Source: Oceanimonas sp. GK1
GTDB lineage: Bacteria; Pseudomonadota; Gammaproteobacteria; Enterobacterales; Aeromonadaceae
DNA length: 64,000 nt
Direction of reading: 5' to 3'
Assembly (NCBI RefSeq): GCF_000243075.1
Contig: NC_016745.1
Span: 3,055,001 to 3,119,000, forward strand
In this document: piece by piece, positions 16,524-24,888 of the stretch
How the letters are laid out: every line of letters begins with the position of its first letter
Position numbering within the stretch: position 1 is the first letter of the stretch
Notes under the pieces: generated by a model
Told to the model about the DNA's origin: nothing
What the model saw: the letters and a program-made list of their open reading frames with translations, nothing else
Databases searched by the model: none
Position numbers and translations under genes: made by a program

Positions 16524-17987
16524 TCAGCGAATGCCGCCCATGCACAGGTATTTGGTTTCCATGAAATCGGCCAGGCCTTCGGCGGAGCCTTCCCGGCCGA
16601 GGCCGGATTCCTTCACGCCGCCAAAGGGGGCGATTTCGTTGGACAGAATGCCTTCATTAATGCCGATCATGCCGTATTCCAGCTGCTCGGCAATGCGCCA
16701 GATACGGCTGTGGCTCTCGGTATAAAAATAGGCGGCCAGGCCGTAGGGGGTGTCGTTGGCAATGGCCACGGCCTCGGCCTCATCGGCAAAGCGGATCACC
16801 GGCGCCACCGGACCGAAGATCTCCTGGCTGGCAATGGCCATTTGCTGCGTCACGTTACCCAGAATGGTGGGAGCGTAGAACAGCTCGCCGGCCTCGTGCC
16901 GGCGACCACCGGTCACCAGGGTGGCGCCCTCGGTCAGGGCCGCATCCACCATGCCGGCAATCTTGTCGATGGCAGCCTTGTTGATCACCGGCCCCAGGGT
17001 AGTGGCGGCGTCGAGGCCGTTGCCTACCATGAACTTCTCCACCTCGGCCTTGAAGCGGGCCATGAATTCATCGTAAATGCCATCCTGCACCAGAATGCGG
17101 TTGGCGCACACGCAGGTCTGGCCGGCGTTGCGGAACTTGGAGATCACCGCGCCGGTGACGGCAGCATCGAGGTCGGCATCGTCAAAAACAATAAAGGGCG
17201 CGTTGCCACCCAGCTCCAGGCTGAGCTTTTTCACGGTGCCGGCGCTCTGGCCGTAAAGCAGCTTGCCCACCCGGGTGGAGCCGGTGAACGACAGCTTGCG
17301 AACGCGGGCGTCATTGGTCAGCACATTGCCCACCACGGCGGCCTGGCTGGAGGTGACCATGTTGATAACGCCATTGGGAATGCCCGCCTGCTCGGCCAGG
17401 GCCATCAGCGCCAGGGCGGAAAACGGGGTTTCTTCCGACGGTTTGACCACGGTAGTGCAGCCCGCCGCCAGGGCCGGCGCCAGCTTGCGGGTGATCATGG
17501 CGTTGGGGAAGTTCCAGGGGGTGATAGCCGCCACCACGCCGATGGGCTGCTGAATGCTCAGCGCCCGCTTGTCGGCGGTGGGCGCGGAGAACACTCGGCC
17601 GTAGGCGCGCTTGGCTTCTTCGGCGTACCACTCGATGTAGGACGCGCCGTACAGCACCTCGCCCCGGGTTTCGAACAGCGGCTTGCCCTGCTCCTGGGTC
17701 ATCAGCCGGGCCAGGTCTTCCTTGTGCTCGATAATGAGGTCGAACCAGTCCCGCAGCAGGCGGGCGCGCTCTTTCGGGTTGAGCGCACTCCAGGCCGGCA
17801 GGGCACGGCTGGCGGCGTCGATGGCGGCACGGGTCTCGGTTTCGCCCATGTCGGGCACCTGGCCCAGGGGTTCGCCGTTGGCGGGGTTGTAAACGCAGAT
17901 GGTGGCGCCGCTCTCGGCCTGACACCAGCGACCGTCGATATGGCCGCTTTCCCTTACCAGGATGCTGTTGACTGCAGAAATGCTCAT
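16524..17987 (-). CDS. gabD: Succinate-semialdehyde dehydrogenase GabD
   Basis: An aldehyde dehydrogenase of 487 residues that oxidises succinate semialdehyde to succinate with NADP. Family motifs are present: ITPWNFPNAMITRK, FTGSTRVGK, the general base Glu in LELGGNAP, and the catalytic Cys in NAGQTCVCANR. The two cysteines around the active site (CVC) are typical of GabD. GAGG precedes the ATG by eight bases. It leads the gabDT operon and is divergent from a LysR-type regulator gene. Confidence 0.94.
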   Translation of the reverse strand: MSISAVNSILVRESGHIDGRWCQAESGATICVYNPANGEPLGQVPDMGETETRAAIDAASRALPAWSALNPKERARLLRDWFDLIIEHKEDLARLMTQEQGKPLFETRGEVLYGASYIEWYAEEAKRAYGRVFSAPTADKRALSIQQPIGVVAAITPWNFPNAMITRKLAPALAAGCTTVVKPSEETPFSALALMALAEQAGIPNGVINMVTSSQAAVVGNVLTNDARVRKLSFTGSTRVGKLLYGQSAGTVKKLSLELGGNAPFIVFDDADLDAAVTGAVISKFRNAGQTCVCANRILVQDGIYDEFMARFKAEVEKFMVGNGLDAATTLGPVINKAAIDKIAGMVDAALTEGATLVTGGRRHEAGELFYAPTILGNVTQQMAIASQEIFGPVAPVIRFADEAEAVAIANDTPYGLAAYFYTESHSRIWRIAEQLEYGMIGINEGILSNEIAPFGGVKESGLGREGSAEGLADFMETKYLCMGGIR

Positions 17988-18153
17988 ATTGGCTGCCTCA
18001 TGTTGATTCCGTCCTGCCCGTAAGTCCCCTCTTCAGGTTTTGCCGTGAGCGGCGCCACAACGGCACGGGCCATGGTTTGACAACATGCTAGCCGTGAGCG
18101 CAAAGTCGGGTAAATCATCTCCTATCAACATATACATTGAAGCAGTTCAAACT

Positions 18154-19083
18154 ATGAGCCAGACCAACCGGCCCGTGCTGGGCCAGATCGGTGACTATGA
18201 AATCCGCCTGCTGAAGCTGTTCAAGACGGTGGTGGAATGCGGCGGCTTTTCGGCGGCGGAGACCGAGCTGAACATCAGCCGCTCTACCATCAGCGTACAC
18301 ATGGCCAACCTAGAAAGCCGGCTCAAGCTCAAACTGTGCCGCCGGGGCCGCTCGGGCTTTTCCCTCACTGACGACGGCGAGGTGATTTACGAATCGACCA
18401 AGCGGCTGTTCAGCCGGCTGGAAGAGTTCCGCTACACGGTGAACGAGCTGCACGAGCAGCTCAGCGGCGAGCTTAAAATCGTGTCCAGTGACAGCATCTG
18501 GCTGGAAGACGAGTTTTCCATGGTGGAGGTGTTCGCCGCCCTGGGCGAACAGGCGCCGGATGTGAACGTGAGCGTGGACGTGGCCTACATGGGCGAGATC
18601 GAGCGCCGCGTGCTAAGCGACGACGCCGACATCGGCTTTATTCACTACCACCGGGATCTGGAAGGGCTGGATTACCATCATCTCTATCAGGTGCGCTGTT
18701 TTCTGTATTGCAGCGATCGCCACCCGCTGTTTGCCGAGCAGGACGACGCCGTGATTGCCGAACGGCTGCCCGAGTTCAAGCTCATTCACCCGGGCATTCA
18801 CACCAACCCGGAAACCAGCGCCCAGCATGCGGGCCTGCAGCTGGCCGGGCGCGCCTACCACTACGAGCCCCGGGCCGCGCTGATCCTCTCGGGCCAGTAC
18901 ATCGGCTTTTTGCCCGAAAGCTACGCCCGGCGCTGGGTGGACGGCGGCCGCCTGCGGCCCCTGCTGCCCCGCCAGAAAACCCACCTGCTGGGCATTTCCG
19001 CCATCACCCGCAGCCACGGTCGCCAGAGCCGGTTGCGCCAGCTGTTCCTGCAGCTGCTGAAAGAACAGCTGACCCGTTCCTGA
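18154..19083 (+). CDS. LysR-type regulator divergent from gabDT
   Basis: A 309-residue LysR-family regulator. The winged helix-turn-helix is at about residues 15-75 (VVECGGFSAAETELNISRSTISVHMANLESRLKL), followed by a substrate-binding domain. The start MSQTNRP was preferred over an upstream in-frame ATG at 18085, because the latter lies too close to a TTGACA element (18076-18081) that could be a -35 site. Its position between gabDT and the TRAP genes suggests it controls one or both; the inducer is unknown. A hairpin follows the gene. Confidence 0.85.
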   Translation: MSQTNRPVLGQIGDYEIRLLKLFKTVVECGGFSAAETELNISRSTISVHMANLESRLKLKLCRRGRSGFSLTDDGEVIYESTKRLFSRLEEFRYTVNELHEQLSGELKIVSSDSIWLEDEFSMVEVFAALGEQAPDVNVSVDVAYMGEIERRVLSDDADIGFIHYHRDLEGLDYHHLYQVRCFLYCSDRHPLFAEQDDAVIAERLPEFKLIHPGIHTNPETSAQHAGLQLAGRAYHYEPRAALILSGQYIGFLPESYARRWVDGGRLRPLLPRQKTHLLGISAITRSHGRQSRLRQLFLQLLKEQLTRS

Positions 19084-19088
19084 GCCTT

Positions 19089-19109
19089 TGGCCGGCAGCC
19101 TGCCGGCCA
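19089..19109 (+). terminator. Hairpin after the LysR gene
   Basis: TGGCCGGCAG and CTGCCGGCCA form a nearly perfect palindrome starting six bases after the stop codon. No T-run follows, so it is only a possible terminator. Confidence 0.4.
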
Positions 19110-19349
19110 TAACAATATGATCACACTCACAGTTCCCGCCACAAATTCTGCTGCATCAATACTCAAATACGGTGCTAACCACTGTATACATAAGGGTTTT
19201 CCGCTTTTTGTTTGAGTGTCATCAAACCTAAGTTGAATTCCCGTGAATTTAACCGGACGTTAACCTGACGCAGACTGCTCACCGCTAACACACCCGCTTC
19301 GGGCCTGGCCCGACGCCAATGGAACGTGATAACACAAGGGACTAACCAC

Positions 19350-20357
19350 ATGAACACACTCTGGAGCTCTGCCCGCACCAAGATTGCCGCTTCCCTGATT
19401 GCCGTGGCCGGCATGGGGGCCACCATGGAAGCCATGGCCGCCGACGTGACCTGGCGCTTTACCAACCTCTACTCCCGCGGCACCGCCTTTGGCGACGTTT
19501 ATCAGTCTTTTGCCGACAAGATTGAAGCCGACTCCAACGGCCGCATGAAGATCAACATGCTCTACGCCGGCGAAGGCGTCGACACCAAAGGCATCATCAG
19601 CGCCACCAAGTCCGGCTTGCTGGACATGGCCGCGCCCTTCCAGCCCATGCACGCCGGTGAAATTCCCTTCGGCGTGGTGGAAGTGGGCCTGCCCGGCTCC
19701 GACGGCAGCCTGGAAGAGCTGAACCAGCTGTTTCACGAAAAGGGCTGGAGTGAGGTGCTGACCGAAGCCTATGACCGTCACAATCTGGTGTGGCTGGATC
19801 CCTACTTTCAGCCCGGCGTCTACGTCATCACCAAGAAAAAAATCGAGTCCATTGACGACTTCAAGGGCCTGAAAATCCGTGCCCCCGGCGCCTATGGCCG
19901 CTTCTTCCGTGAACTGGGCGCCTCACCGGTCAACCTGGCCTGGGGGGAAACCTACACCAGTCTGGCCACCGGCGTGATTGACGGCACCATCGGCTCCAAC
20001 CTGATCGACCACCGCGACGGCAACTTCGCCGAAGTGGCCAAGTTCATGTACCCGTTGCCGGTGTCCAGCGCCCAGGCCCTGCCGGTACTGGTCAACAAGA
20101 ACGCCTGGAGCAAGCTGCCGGACGATCTGAAGGACGTGGTGCGCAACGCCGCCAAATGGCATGCCCAACAGCAGGCCGAGAAATCCGCCCTGTGGGAGAA
20201 GGAAGCCGTGGCCGACATGGAACAGCTGGGCATGACCTGGAGCCCCGCCGCTTCCGAGGCCGATCAAGCCAAATGGCGTGACGCCGCCGAAGCGGTATGG
20301 GCCCACTACGGCCAGACCGACAAGTACAGCGCCCGCCTGGTAGAACTGCTGAAGTAA
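19350..20357 (+). CDS. TRAP transporter substrate-binding protein (DctP family)
   Basis: The periplasmic receptor of a TRAP transporter, which delivers a carboxylate-type solute to the membrane subunits. The ATG at 19350 has AAGGGA upstream and gives 335 residues with a 30-residue signal peptide (SLIAVAGMGATMEAMA). The DctP-fold signature is present, including GLKIRAPGAYGRFFRELGASP; in this family an arginine in the IRAP block salt-bridges the substrate carboxylate. First gene of a TRAP operon with small and large membrane subunits and a UspA protein. The substrate is not evident; the nearness of gabDT suggests something that feeds into GABA or semialdehyde metabolism. Confidence 0.9.
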   Translation: MNTLWSSARTKIAASLIAVAGMGATMEAMAADVTWRFTNLYSRGTAFGDVYQSFADKIEADSNGRMKINMLYAGEGVDTKGIISATKSGLLDMAAPFQPMHAGEIPFGVVEVGLPGSDGSLEELNQLFHEKGWSEVLTEAYDRHNLVWLDPYFQPGVYVITKKKIESIDDFKGLKIRAPGAYGRFFRELGASPVNLAWGETYTSLATGVIDGTIGSNLIDHRDGNFAEVAKFMYPLPVSSAQALPVLVNKNAWSKLPDDLKDVVRNAAKWHAQQQAEKSALWEKEAVADMEQLGMTWSPAASEADQAKWRDAAEAVWAHYGQTDKYSARLVELLK

Positions 20358-20365
20358 GCCTTATC

Positions 20366-20388
20366 ACTGCCCCGCACCGCGGGGCAGT
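20366..20388 (+). other. Intercistronic stem-loop between TRAP genes
   Basis: ACTGCCCCGC and GCGGGGCAGT form a perfect ten-pair stem with a three-base loop directly after the receptor gene. Such structures after transporter receptor genes usually protect the upstream mRNA or reduce read-through, giving excess receptor over membrane subunits. No T-run follows. Confidence 0.7.
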
Positions 20389-20409
20389 CTGCCTGACTCA
20401 CCCGGATTG

Positions 20410-20946
20410 ATGATGAAAACACTGCTTAGTATCTGGTGCAAGGCCACCGGCTGGCTGGTGTCGGCCACCAGTCATACCATTTCCCTGGCGCTGCCGCTGC
20501 TGGCGGGCACCGTCGCCTTTGAGGTGTTCTCCCGCTACGTGCTCGACCGCCCTACCCTCTGGGCCTATGACGTTTCCCTGTTTCTGTTCGGCTACATCGG
20601 TGCCCTGTGCGGCGCCCACGCCCAGCTGAAAAAATCCCACATCAACGTCGACATCGTTTATCTGGCGGTGTCTCAGCGCTGGAAAAACGCCTTTGACCTG
20701 CTGGCCAACACCCTGGGTGGCTTTTTCCTGCTGGTGATCGCCACCAAAAGCTGGGAAAAGGCGGTGGAAGCCCTGGAATTCGGCTATACCCGCCAGTCGG
20801 AATGGGCGCCTTCCATTTCCCATTTCTGGATCATGGTGACCGCCGCGGCCGTGCTGTTTCTGCTGCAGCTCTCCGCCGACATGATCAAGGACGCCTGGCA
20901 ACTGGTGACCGGCGAACCGCTGCTGAGCGAGGAAGAACAACAATGA
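20410..20946 (+). CDS. TRAP transporter small membrane subunit (DctQ family)
   Basis: A 178-residue membrane protein with four hydrophobic segments and the DctQ pattern AFEVFSRYVLDRPTLWAYDVSLFLF and AQLKKSHINVDIVY. DctQ partners with DctM to form the transporter. Start ATGATGAAA was chosen; the preceding TTG in frame is less likely, and no strong ribosome-binding site is visible. Its stop overlaps the start of the large subunit (ATGA), so the two subunits are coupled. Confidence 0.88.
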   Translation: MMKTLLSIWCKATGWLVSATSHTISLALPLLAGTVAFEVFSRYVLDRPTLWAYDVSLFLFGYIGALCGAHAQLKKSHINVDIVYLAVSQRWKNAFDLLANTLGGFFLLVIATKSWEKAVEALEFGYTRQSEWAPSISHFWIMVTAAAVLFLLQLSADMIKDAWQLVTGEPLLSEEEQQ

Positions 20947-22262
20947 GTATTGAACTGATCACCGGCCTGCTGCTGCTGGGCGTGCTGGTGTCCTTTATCA
21001 TGGGTGCCCAGGTGGGCCTGGCGCTGGGCGGCGTGGCCATGCTGCTGGGCTACGCCACCTGGGGCGACGGCATTTTCAATATCGTGCCCACCACCATTGA
21101 AAGCACCCTGTTCAGCTTTGTGCTGCTGGCCATTCCCCTCTACATCTATATGGGTCAGTTGCTGACCCGCTCCGGTATTGGCGATGCCATGTTCAAGGCG
21201 AGCCAGCTGGTGATTGGCCGCATTCGGGGATCCCTGGCCATCAGCGTGATCGGCGTCTGCTCGATGATCGGCGCCATGGTCGGCATTATCGGGGCCGGCA
21301 TCATGACCTCGGGCAGCATTGCCCTGCGCCCCATGCTGGAGCGCGGCTACGACAAAAAGCTGGCCCTGGGCGTGATCATGGCCGGCGGTGGCCTCGGCAT
21401 TCTCATTCCGCCCAGCATTCCCATGATACTGTTCAGCTCCACCACCCAGAATTCGGTGGGCAAGATGTTTATCGGGGCCCTGGTGCCGGCGCTGATCTCC
21501 ATCACCGTGCTGGTGCTGTATGTGGTGATCTCCTGCCGGCTGAACCCGGAACGGGCCCCCCTGGGCCACGCCCTGGACACCGTCCCCCAGAACCGGCGGG
21601 AGAAGCTGATTACCCTGCGCGACGGCTTTATGGCCCTGGGGCTTATCGTGCTGGTGCTGGGCAGCATCATCAGCGGCATTGCCACCCCCACCGAGTCCGG
21701 CGCCATCGGCGTGGTCGGCGCCCTGCTGTTGGCCATCATTTACAAACGCTTCAAGCTCAACATGATGAAACGCTCCGGCGCCGAAACCGCGCTGCTGGTG
21801 AGCGTGGCCATCTGGATCGTGCTGGGCGCCTCGGTATTCAGCAACTTTCACCTGCTGATGGGGGTACAGGGCATGGTGGCCGACTTTGCCGCCGGCCTGG
21901 ATCTGCCGCCCATCGTCATCATCATCATGATGCAGGTGGTGATGCTGCTGCTCGGCTTTATCATCGACGAGATGATCATCGTGCTGATCTGCGCGCCCCT
22001 GTTCACCCCCATCGCGGTGAGCCTGGGCTATGACCCCATCTGGTTCGGCATTCTGATGATTCTGAATATCGAGATCGCGGTGCAGACCCCGCCCTACGGC
22101 TTTGCGCTGTTCTACCTCAAGGGCATCGCCCCTCCCGGGGTCACCATGATGGATATTTACAAGTCCATTCTGCCCTTTGTCATGCTCAAGCTGGGCGTGC
22201 TTGTCCTGTGCATGCTGGTGCCGGAAATCGTGACCTGGCTGCCCAATAAACTGATGGGGTAA
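20943..22262 (+). CDS. TRAP transporter large membrane subunit (DctM family)
   Basis: The 439-residue channel-forming subunit, sodium-driven in characterised members. It has about 12 hydrophobic segments and the DctM signatures GAMVGIIGAGIMTSGSIALR, GGGLGILIPPSIPMILFSS, and the late QTPPYGFALFYLKGIAP. Its start ATG overlaps the DctQ stop by four bases. A UspA gene starts six bases after the stop. Confidence 0.93.
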   Translation: MSIELITGLLLLGVLVSFIMGAQVGLALGGVAMLLGYATWGDGIFNIVPTTIESTLFSFVLLAIPLYIYMGQLLTRSGIGDAMFKASQLVIGRIRGSLAISVIGVCSMIGAMVGIIGAGIMTSGSIALRPMLERGYDKKLALGVIMAGGGLGILIPPSIPMILFSSTTQNSVGKMFIGALVPALISITVLVLYVVISCRLNPERAPLGHALDTVPQNRREKLITLRDGFMALGLIVLVLGSIISGIATPTESGAIGVVGALLLAIIYKRFKLNMMKRSGAETALLVSVAIWIVLGASVFSNFHLLMGVQGMVADFAAGLDLPPIVIIIMMQVVMLLLGFIIDEMIIVLICAPLFTPIAVSLGYDPIWFGILMILNIEIAVQTPPYGFALFYLKGIAPPGVTMMDIYKSILPFVMLKLGVLVLCMLVPEIVTWLPNKLMG

Positions 22263-22268
22263 CGACTC

Positions 22269-22691
22269 ATGTTCAAGGAAATACTGCTGCCGCTCGACTT
22301 TGAGCACCAGGATCTGTACGCCCAGGTGGTGGAGTCGGCCCTGCGGCTGTGCCACCCCGAAGGCCGCATTCACCTGCTGTACGTGAACCCGTCCCGGGTA
22401 CATCACGCCGCCGCGCCCTTCTACTCGGAAGAGTTGCTGAAAAAGCAGGATCAGGCCATTCGCGACCGGCTGGAGGAGTTTATGCAGCATCATATTCCCG
22501 CCGAGCACCGCGGCCGGCTGGAAACCCGCCACGGCGTGGTGTACGACACCATACTGGCCCGGGCCAAAAAGCTGGCAGTGAATCTGATCATCATGCCCGC
22601 TTCCCGCCCGGGAGCCGAGACCTACCTGCTGGGCTCCAACTCGTCCAAGGTGGTGCGCCACGCCGACTGCGCCGTGCTGGTGGTGCGGTAA
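22269..22691 (+). CDS. Universal stress protein (UspA family), TRAP-associated
   Basis: A 140-residue single Usp domain. It starts MFKEILLPLDFEHQDLYAQ and ends with GSNSSKVVRHADCAVLVV; the GS-N-S-S-K-V-V part is the phosphate-binding loop of ATP-binding Usp proteins. It follows the DctM gene by six bases, as TeaD follows the ectoine transporter TeaABC in Halomonas, where it regulates transport. A similar regulatory role is likely here but is inferred from context. Confidence 0.87.
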   Translation: MFKEILLPLDFEHQDLYAQVVESALRLCHPEGRIHLLYVNPSRVHHAAAPFYSEELLKKQDQAIRDRLEEFMQHHIPAEHRGRLETRHGVVYDTILARAKKLAVNLIIMPASRPGAETYLLGSNSSKVVRHADCAVLVVR

Positions 22692-22695
22692 AAGG

Positions 22696-22723
22696 CTGGG
22701 GACTGGGGACTGGGGACTGGGGA
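22696..22723 (+). repeat. Heptanucleotide G-run repeat (CTGGGGA x4)
   Basis: Four perfect copies of CTGGGGA, with a partial fifth, start five bases after the uspA stop. Four GGGG runs make a possible G-quadruplex on the plus strand. Compare GGGATTA x3 at 10311. Confidence 0.85.
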
Positions 22724-22776
22724 CTGGAATTCTGTAGGCCCCGGTTTATCCGGGGCAACACATCCCTGTCTTTGTC

Positions 22777-22850
22777 ATTCCGGGCTAGACCCGGAATCCA
22801 TTCTGCAGCCGGCAGAGTTGCTGGCCCTGGACTCCGGCCTTCGCCGGAGT
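22777..22850. repeat. Pair of REP-like palindromes
   Basis: ATTCCGGG/CCCGGAAT (22777-22784 with 22790-22797, loop CTAGA) and ACTCCGGC/GCCGGAGT (22831-22838 with 22843-22850) stand in the gap between uspA and the permease gene, which converge here. They match the pair at 11829-11888 in design and flanking GTCA/TGAC, in opposite order. They may also help end transcription. Confidence 0.65.
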
Positions 22851-22872
22851 GACAGCTTTTTGTCGCCCTTGA

Positions 22873-24159
22873 TTAATGCCCTTTCACTTTCGGCCAGAGC
22901 TGCTCCATGGCCAATGCCAGCAGGGTGCCGGTCAGCAGGCCGTTGCCCAGCAGGTATTGCGCCATGCTGGGGAAATGCCGGTACAGGCCGGCAGGCAGGA
23001 ACATGCAGCCCACCCCCAGTAACAACGCCACGCCCACTATGGTGCTGGCGCGGTTGTCCATGCCGTGTTTGGTAATCAGCTGAAACGCCAGGCTGACCAG
23101 CTTGATAAAGGTGGCCAGCAGCGCCGCGTTGGCCACCGGCGCCGGCAACAGCGACAACACCCCCACCGCACTCGGAAACAACGACACCAGGGCCAGCAGG
23201 GTACAGGCCAGAATAAAGGGCGCGCGTCGGTCTTCCCCGCTCAGCTGAATAAAGCCGGCCGTTACCGGCAACGGCACCACGGCAATGGTGGCAAAACTGC
23301 CGGCCAGACCGTGGCTGATGCCCGACGCCCAGCTGCTGCGGTTGATCACGGCGTGATCGTCACGCTGGCGTTCACGCACCACTGCCGAGACCGCGGTCAC
23401 CGCCGCTATCTGGTTGGAAAACAGCAGCAGGGAAAACAGCACCGCCACCACCAGCATGCCCGCATCCAGCCGGGGCAGGCCCCAGGCGAACAGCTCGGGC
23501 AACGCCAGCCCGGCGCCTTCGGTTGGGGTTGCCGGCGACAGCTCAAACAGCCAGAACGCCGCCCAGCCCAGCACGATGCCCACCAGCACCGCATAGGTGC
23601 GCAGCAGGTTGTGGCGGCTGAAGGAGCACAGCAGCACCCCAAGGAACACCAGCAGGCCAATCAGCAGCACCGGCAGGCTCATGGTGCCGGTACGCGGATC
23701 CGTCACCATGCCGCGCACGAACACCCCGGCCAGCTGAATGACCAGCAGCAGAATAAAGCAGCCGGTGACCAGCGGCGTGAACAGAAACAGCAGCCGGTGC
23801 ACCTGGCGTGCCAGCCCCAGCACCAGCATGATAAGCCCCGCCACCAGCACGCCGCCGGAGAGCAGCCGCAGGGTGTCGAAGCTATCAAACCCCTGCTCAC
23901 GGCCGATGTAGGCCATCACCACAAACACGATGGCCCAGGAGCCGGCGGGACCGTCGGCGATAGGATAACGGTGCCCCAGCCAGGCCTGCAGCCCGGAGCT
24001 CAGGCCCACCACCAGCAGGGTGCGCTGCACCAGGCCCGCCACCTCGGCACTGTCCAGACCAAAGGCCTGCCCCAGCACGATGGGCAGCGCCAGGGCGTTG
24101 GCCAGCAAAAACACAAACCACTGAGTCACGCTCAGTCCCCACCCCAGGTGGTGTCGCAT
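22873..24159 (-). CDS. NCS2-family nucleobase permease
   Basis: A 428-residue inner-membrane protein with about 14 hydrophobic segments, similar in outline to xanthine/uracil permeases (NCS2/NAT). It begins MRHHLGWGLSVTQWFVFLLANALALPIVLGQ and has the long central helices and the late SGISHGLAGSFATIAVVPLPVTAGFIQLSGEDRRAPF stretch of the group. A GGGAG site lies seven bases before the ATG. The substrate cannot be read from sequence; purH and purD nearby suggest purines but are divergent and not in the same operon. Confidence 0.8.
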   Translation of the reverse strand: MRHHLGWGLSVTQWFVFLLANALALPIVLGQAFGLDSAEVAGLVQRTLLVVGLSSGLQAWLGHRYPIADGPAGSWAIVFVVMAYIGREQGFDSFDTLRLLSGGVLVAGLIMLVLGLARQVHRLLFLFTPLVTGCFILLLVIQLAGVFVRGMVTDPRTGTMSLPVLLIGLLVFLGVLLCSFSRHNLLRTYAVLVGIVLGWAAFWLFELSPATPTEGAGLALPELFAWGLPRLDAGMLVVAVLFSLLLFSNQIAAVTAVSAVVRERQRDDHAVINRSSWASGISHGLAGSFATIAVVPLPVTAGFIQLSGEDRRAPFILACTLLALVSLFPSAVGVLSLLPAPVANAALLATFIKLVSLAFQLITKHGMDNRASTIVGVALLLGVGCMFLPAGLYRHFPSMAQYLLGNGLLTGTLLALAMEQLWPKVKGH

Positions 24160-24195
24160 TAAAAATCTCCCGTGTTGAAAAATGAAGAAAACGCC

Positions 24196-24282
24196 GTAGC
24201 TGCCGCTTCAGCCGGCAGGGCGTGCAACGCACGCCTTTAACTCAGATGTCTGCATCATTGCGCCGGCTAAAGCGGCGCCTAC
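24196..24282. repeat. Inverted pair of 23-base GTAG...GCCGGC elements
   Basis: 24196-24218 and 24260-24282 are inverted copies of a 23-base unit (about five mismatches) of the form GTAG-NNGCCGCTT-N-AGCCGGC, 41 bases apart. This resembles the GTAG-type REP elements of gammaproteobacteria, usually mobilised by a RAYT transposase, which is not in the window. Confidence 0.65.
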
Positions 24283-24307
24283 CATTTCTGCAGGCAAAGC
24301 AAAGACA

Positions 24308-24324
24308 GGCCGCAAGCTGCGGCC
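24308..24324 (-). terminator. Possible terminator after the ZntR-type gene
   Basis: GGCCGC and GCGGCC pair around a five-base loop 15 bases beyond the stop of the MerR-family gene. On the minus strand a broken T-rich stretch follows. Confidence 0.5.
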
Positions 24325-24339
24325 CTTTTCAGGGGGACA

Positions 24340-24768
24340 TTAACGGGCGTTATTGTCGGTATTCTCCAGCCGGCCGTCCAGGGCTTCCAGAATGGAGCAG
24401 TGCTCGGCGCTTTCCTGACCGCCGCAGCAGGCGTCGGACAGCTGGCGCAGCGAGCGGCGAAACTGCTCCAGCTCGCGAATGCGCTCTTCCACGTCGGCCA
24501 GCTTGGTGTCGGCCACCGCCTTCACCTCCCGGCAGGTCACCTGGCAACTGCTGATGCGCAGGGCCAGCAGCTCTTCAATGTCTTTCAGGGAAAAGCCCAC
24601 CTTCTTGCTGCGCAGAATAAAATGCAGGCGTTTCTTGTCGTCTTCGCTGTATTGCCGGTAACCGGTGGGCGTGCGCAGACTGGGCACCAGCAGCCCTTCC
24701 TTTTCATAAAAACGCAGGGTATCGGTCTTGATGCCAAAGGCCTTGGCCAGCTCGCCGATGCGATACAT
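24340..24768 (-). CDS. zntR: MerR-family zinc-type regulator (ZntR-like)
   Basis: A 142-residue MerR-family activator. The N-terminal helix-turn-helix reads MYRIGELAKAFGIKTDTLRFYEKEGLL, followed by the dimerisation helix. The C-terminal metal loop has DACCGG and HCSILEAL, with the Cys-Cys, His and Cys spacing of E. coli ZntR, so Zn(II), Cd(II) or Pb(II) is the expected effector. The first effector cysteine is in the SSCQVTC region. No zntA-type exporter gene is adjacent. It is unlikely to be the regulator of copZA, because CueR lacks the CCGG motif. Confidence 0.82.
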   Translation of the reverse strand: MYRIGELAKAFGIKTDTLRFYEKEGLLVPSLRTPTGYRQYSEDDKKRLHFILRSKKVGFSLKDIEELLALRISSCQVTCREVKAVADTKLADVEERIRELEQFRRSLRQLSDACCGGQESAEHCSILEALDGRLENTDNNAR

Positions 24769-24854
24769 TTACTTCTCCTTGCGGACGGTATTAATTAGAC
24801 GTAAAACCTCTCGACACCAAACCAAATAGTCCGGCAGAAGGCGGCAAAAACGGG

Positions 24855-24860
24855 TAGAAT
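24855..24860 (+). promoter_or_regulatory. Probable -10 element of purHD
   Basis: TAGAAT lies 105 bases before the purH ATG in an otherwise empty region. No good -35 hexamer stands 17 bases upstream, so the call is tentative. Transcription from here would include the long hairpin at 24889-24933 in the leader. Confidence 0.4.
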
Positions 24861-24888
24861 ATGCCGCCTCCGTTCTGGCGTACCAGGC

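Noticed and set aside
20784-22661. A 625-codon leftward open frame opposite the TRAP large subunit and uspA
   Set aside because: It is His/Gln-rich antisense; the DctM and UspA frames have clear family motifs.
24340-24768. The MerR regulator as CueR controlling copZA
   Set aside because: The C-terminal CCGG and HCSILEAL pattern is that of ZntR, and the gene is 10 kb away from copZA.
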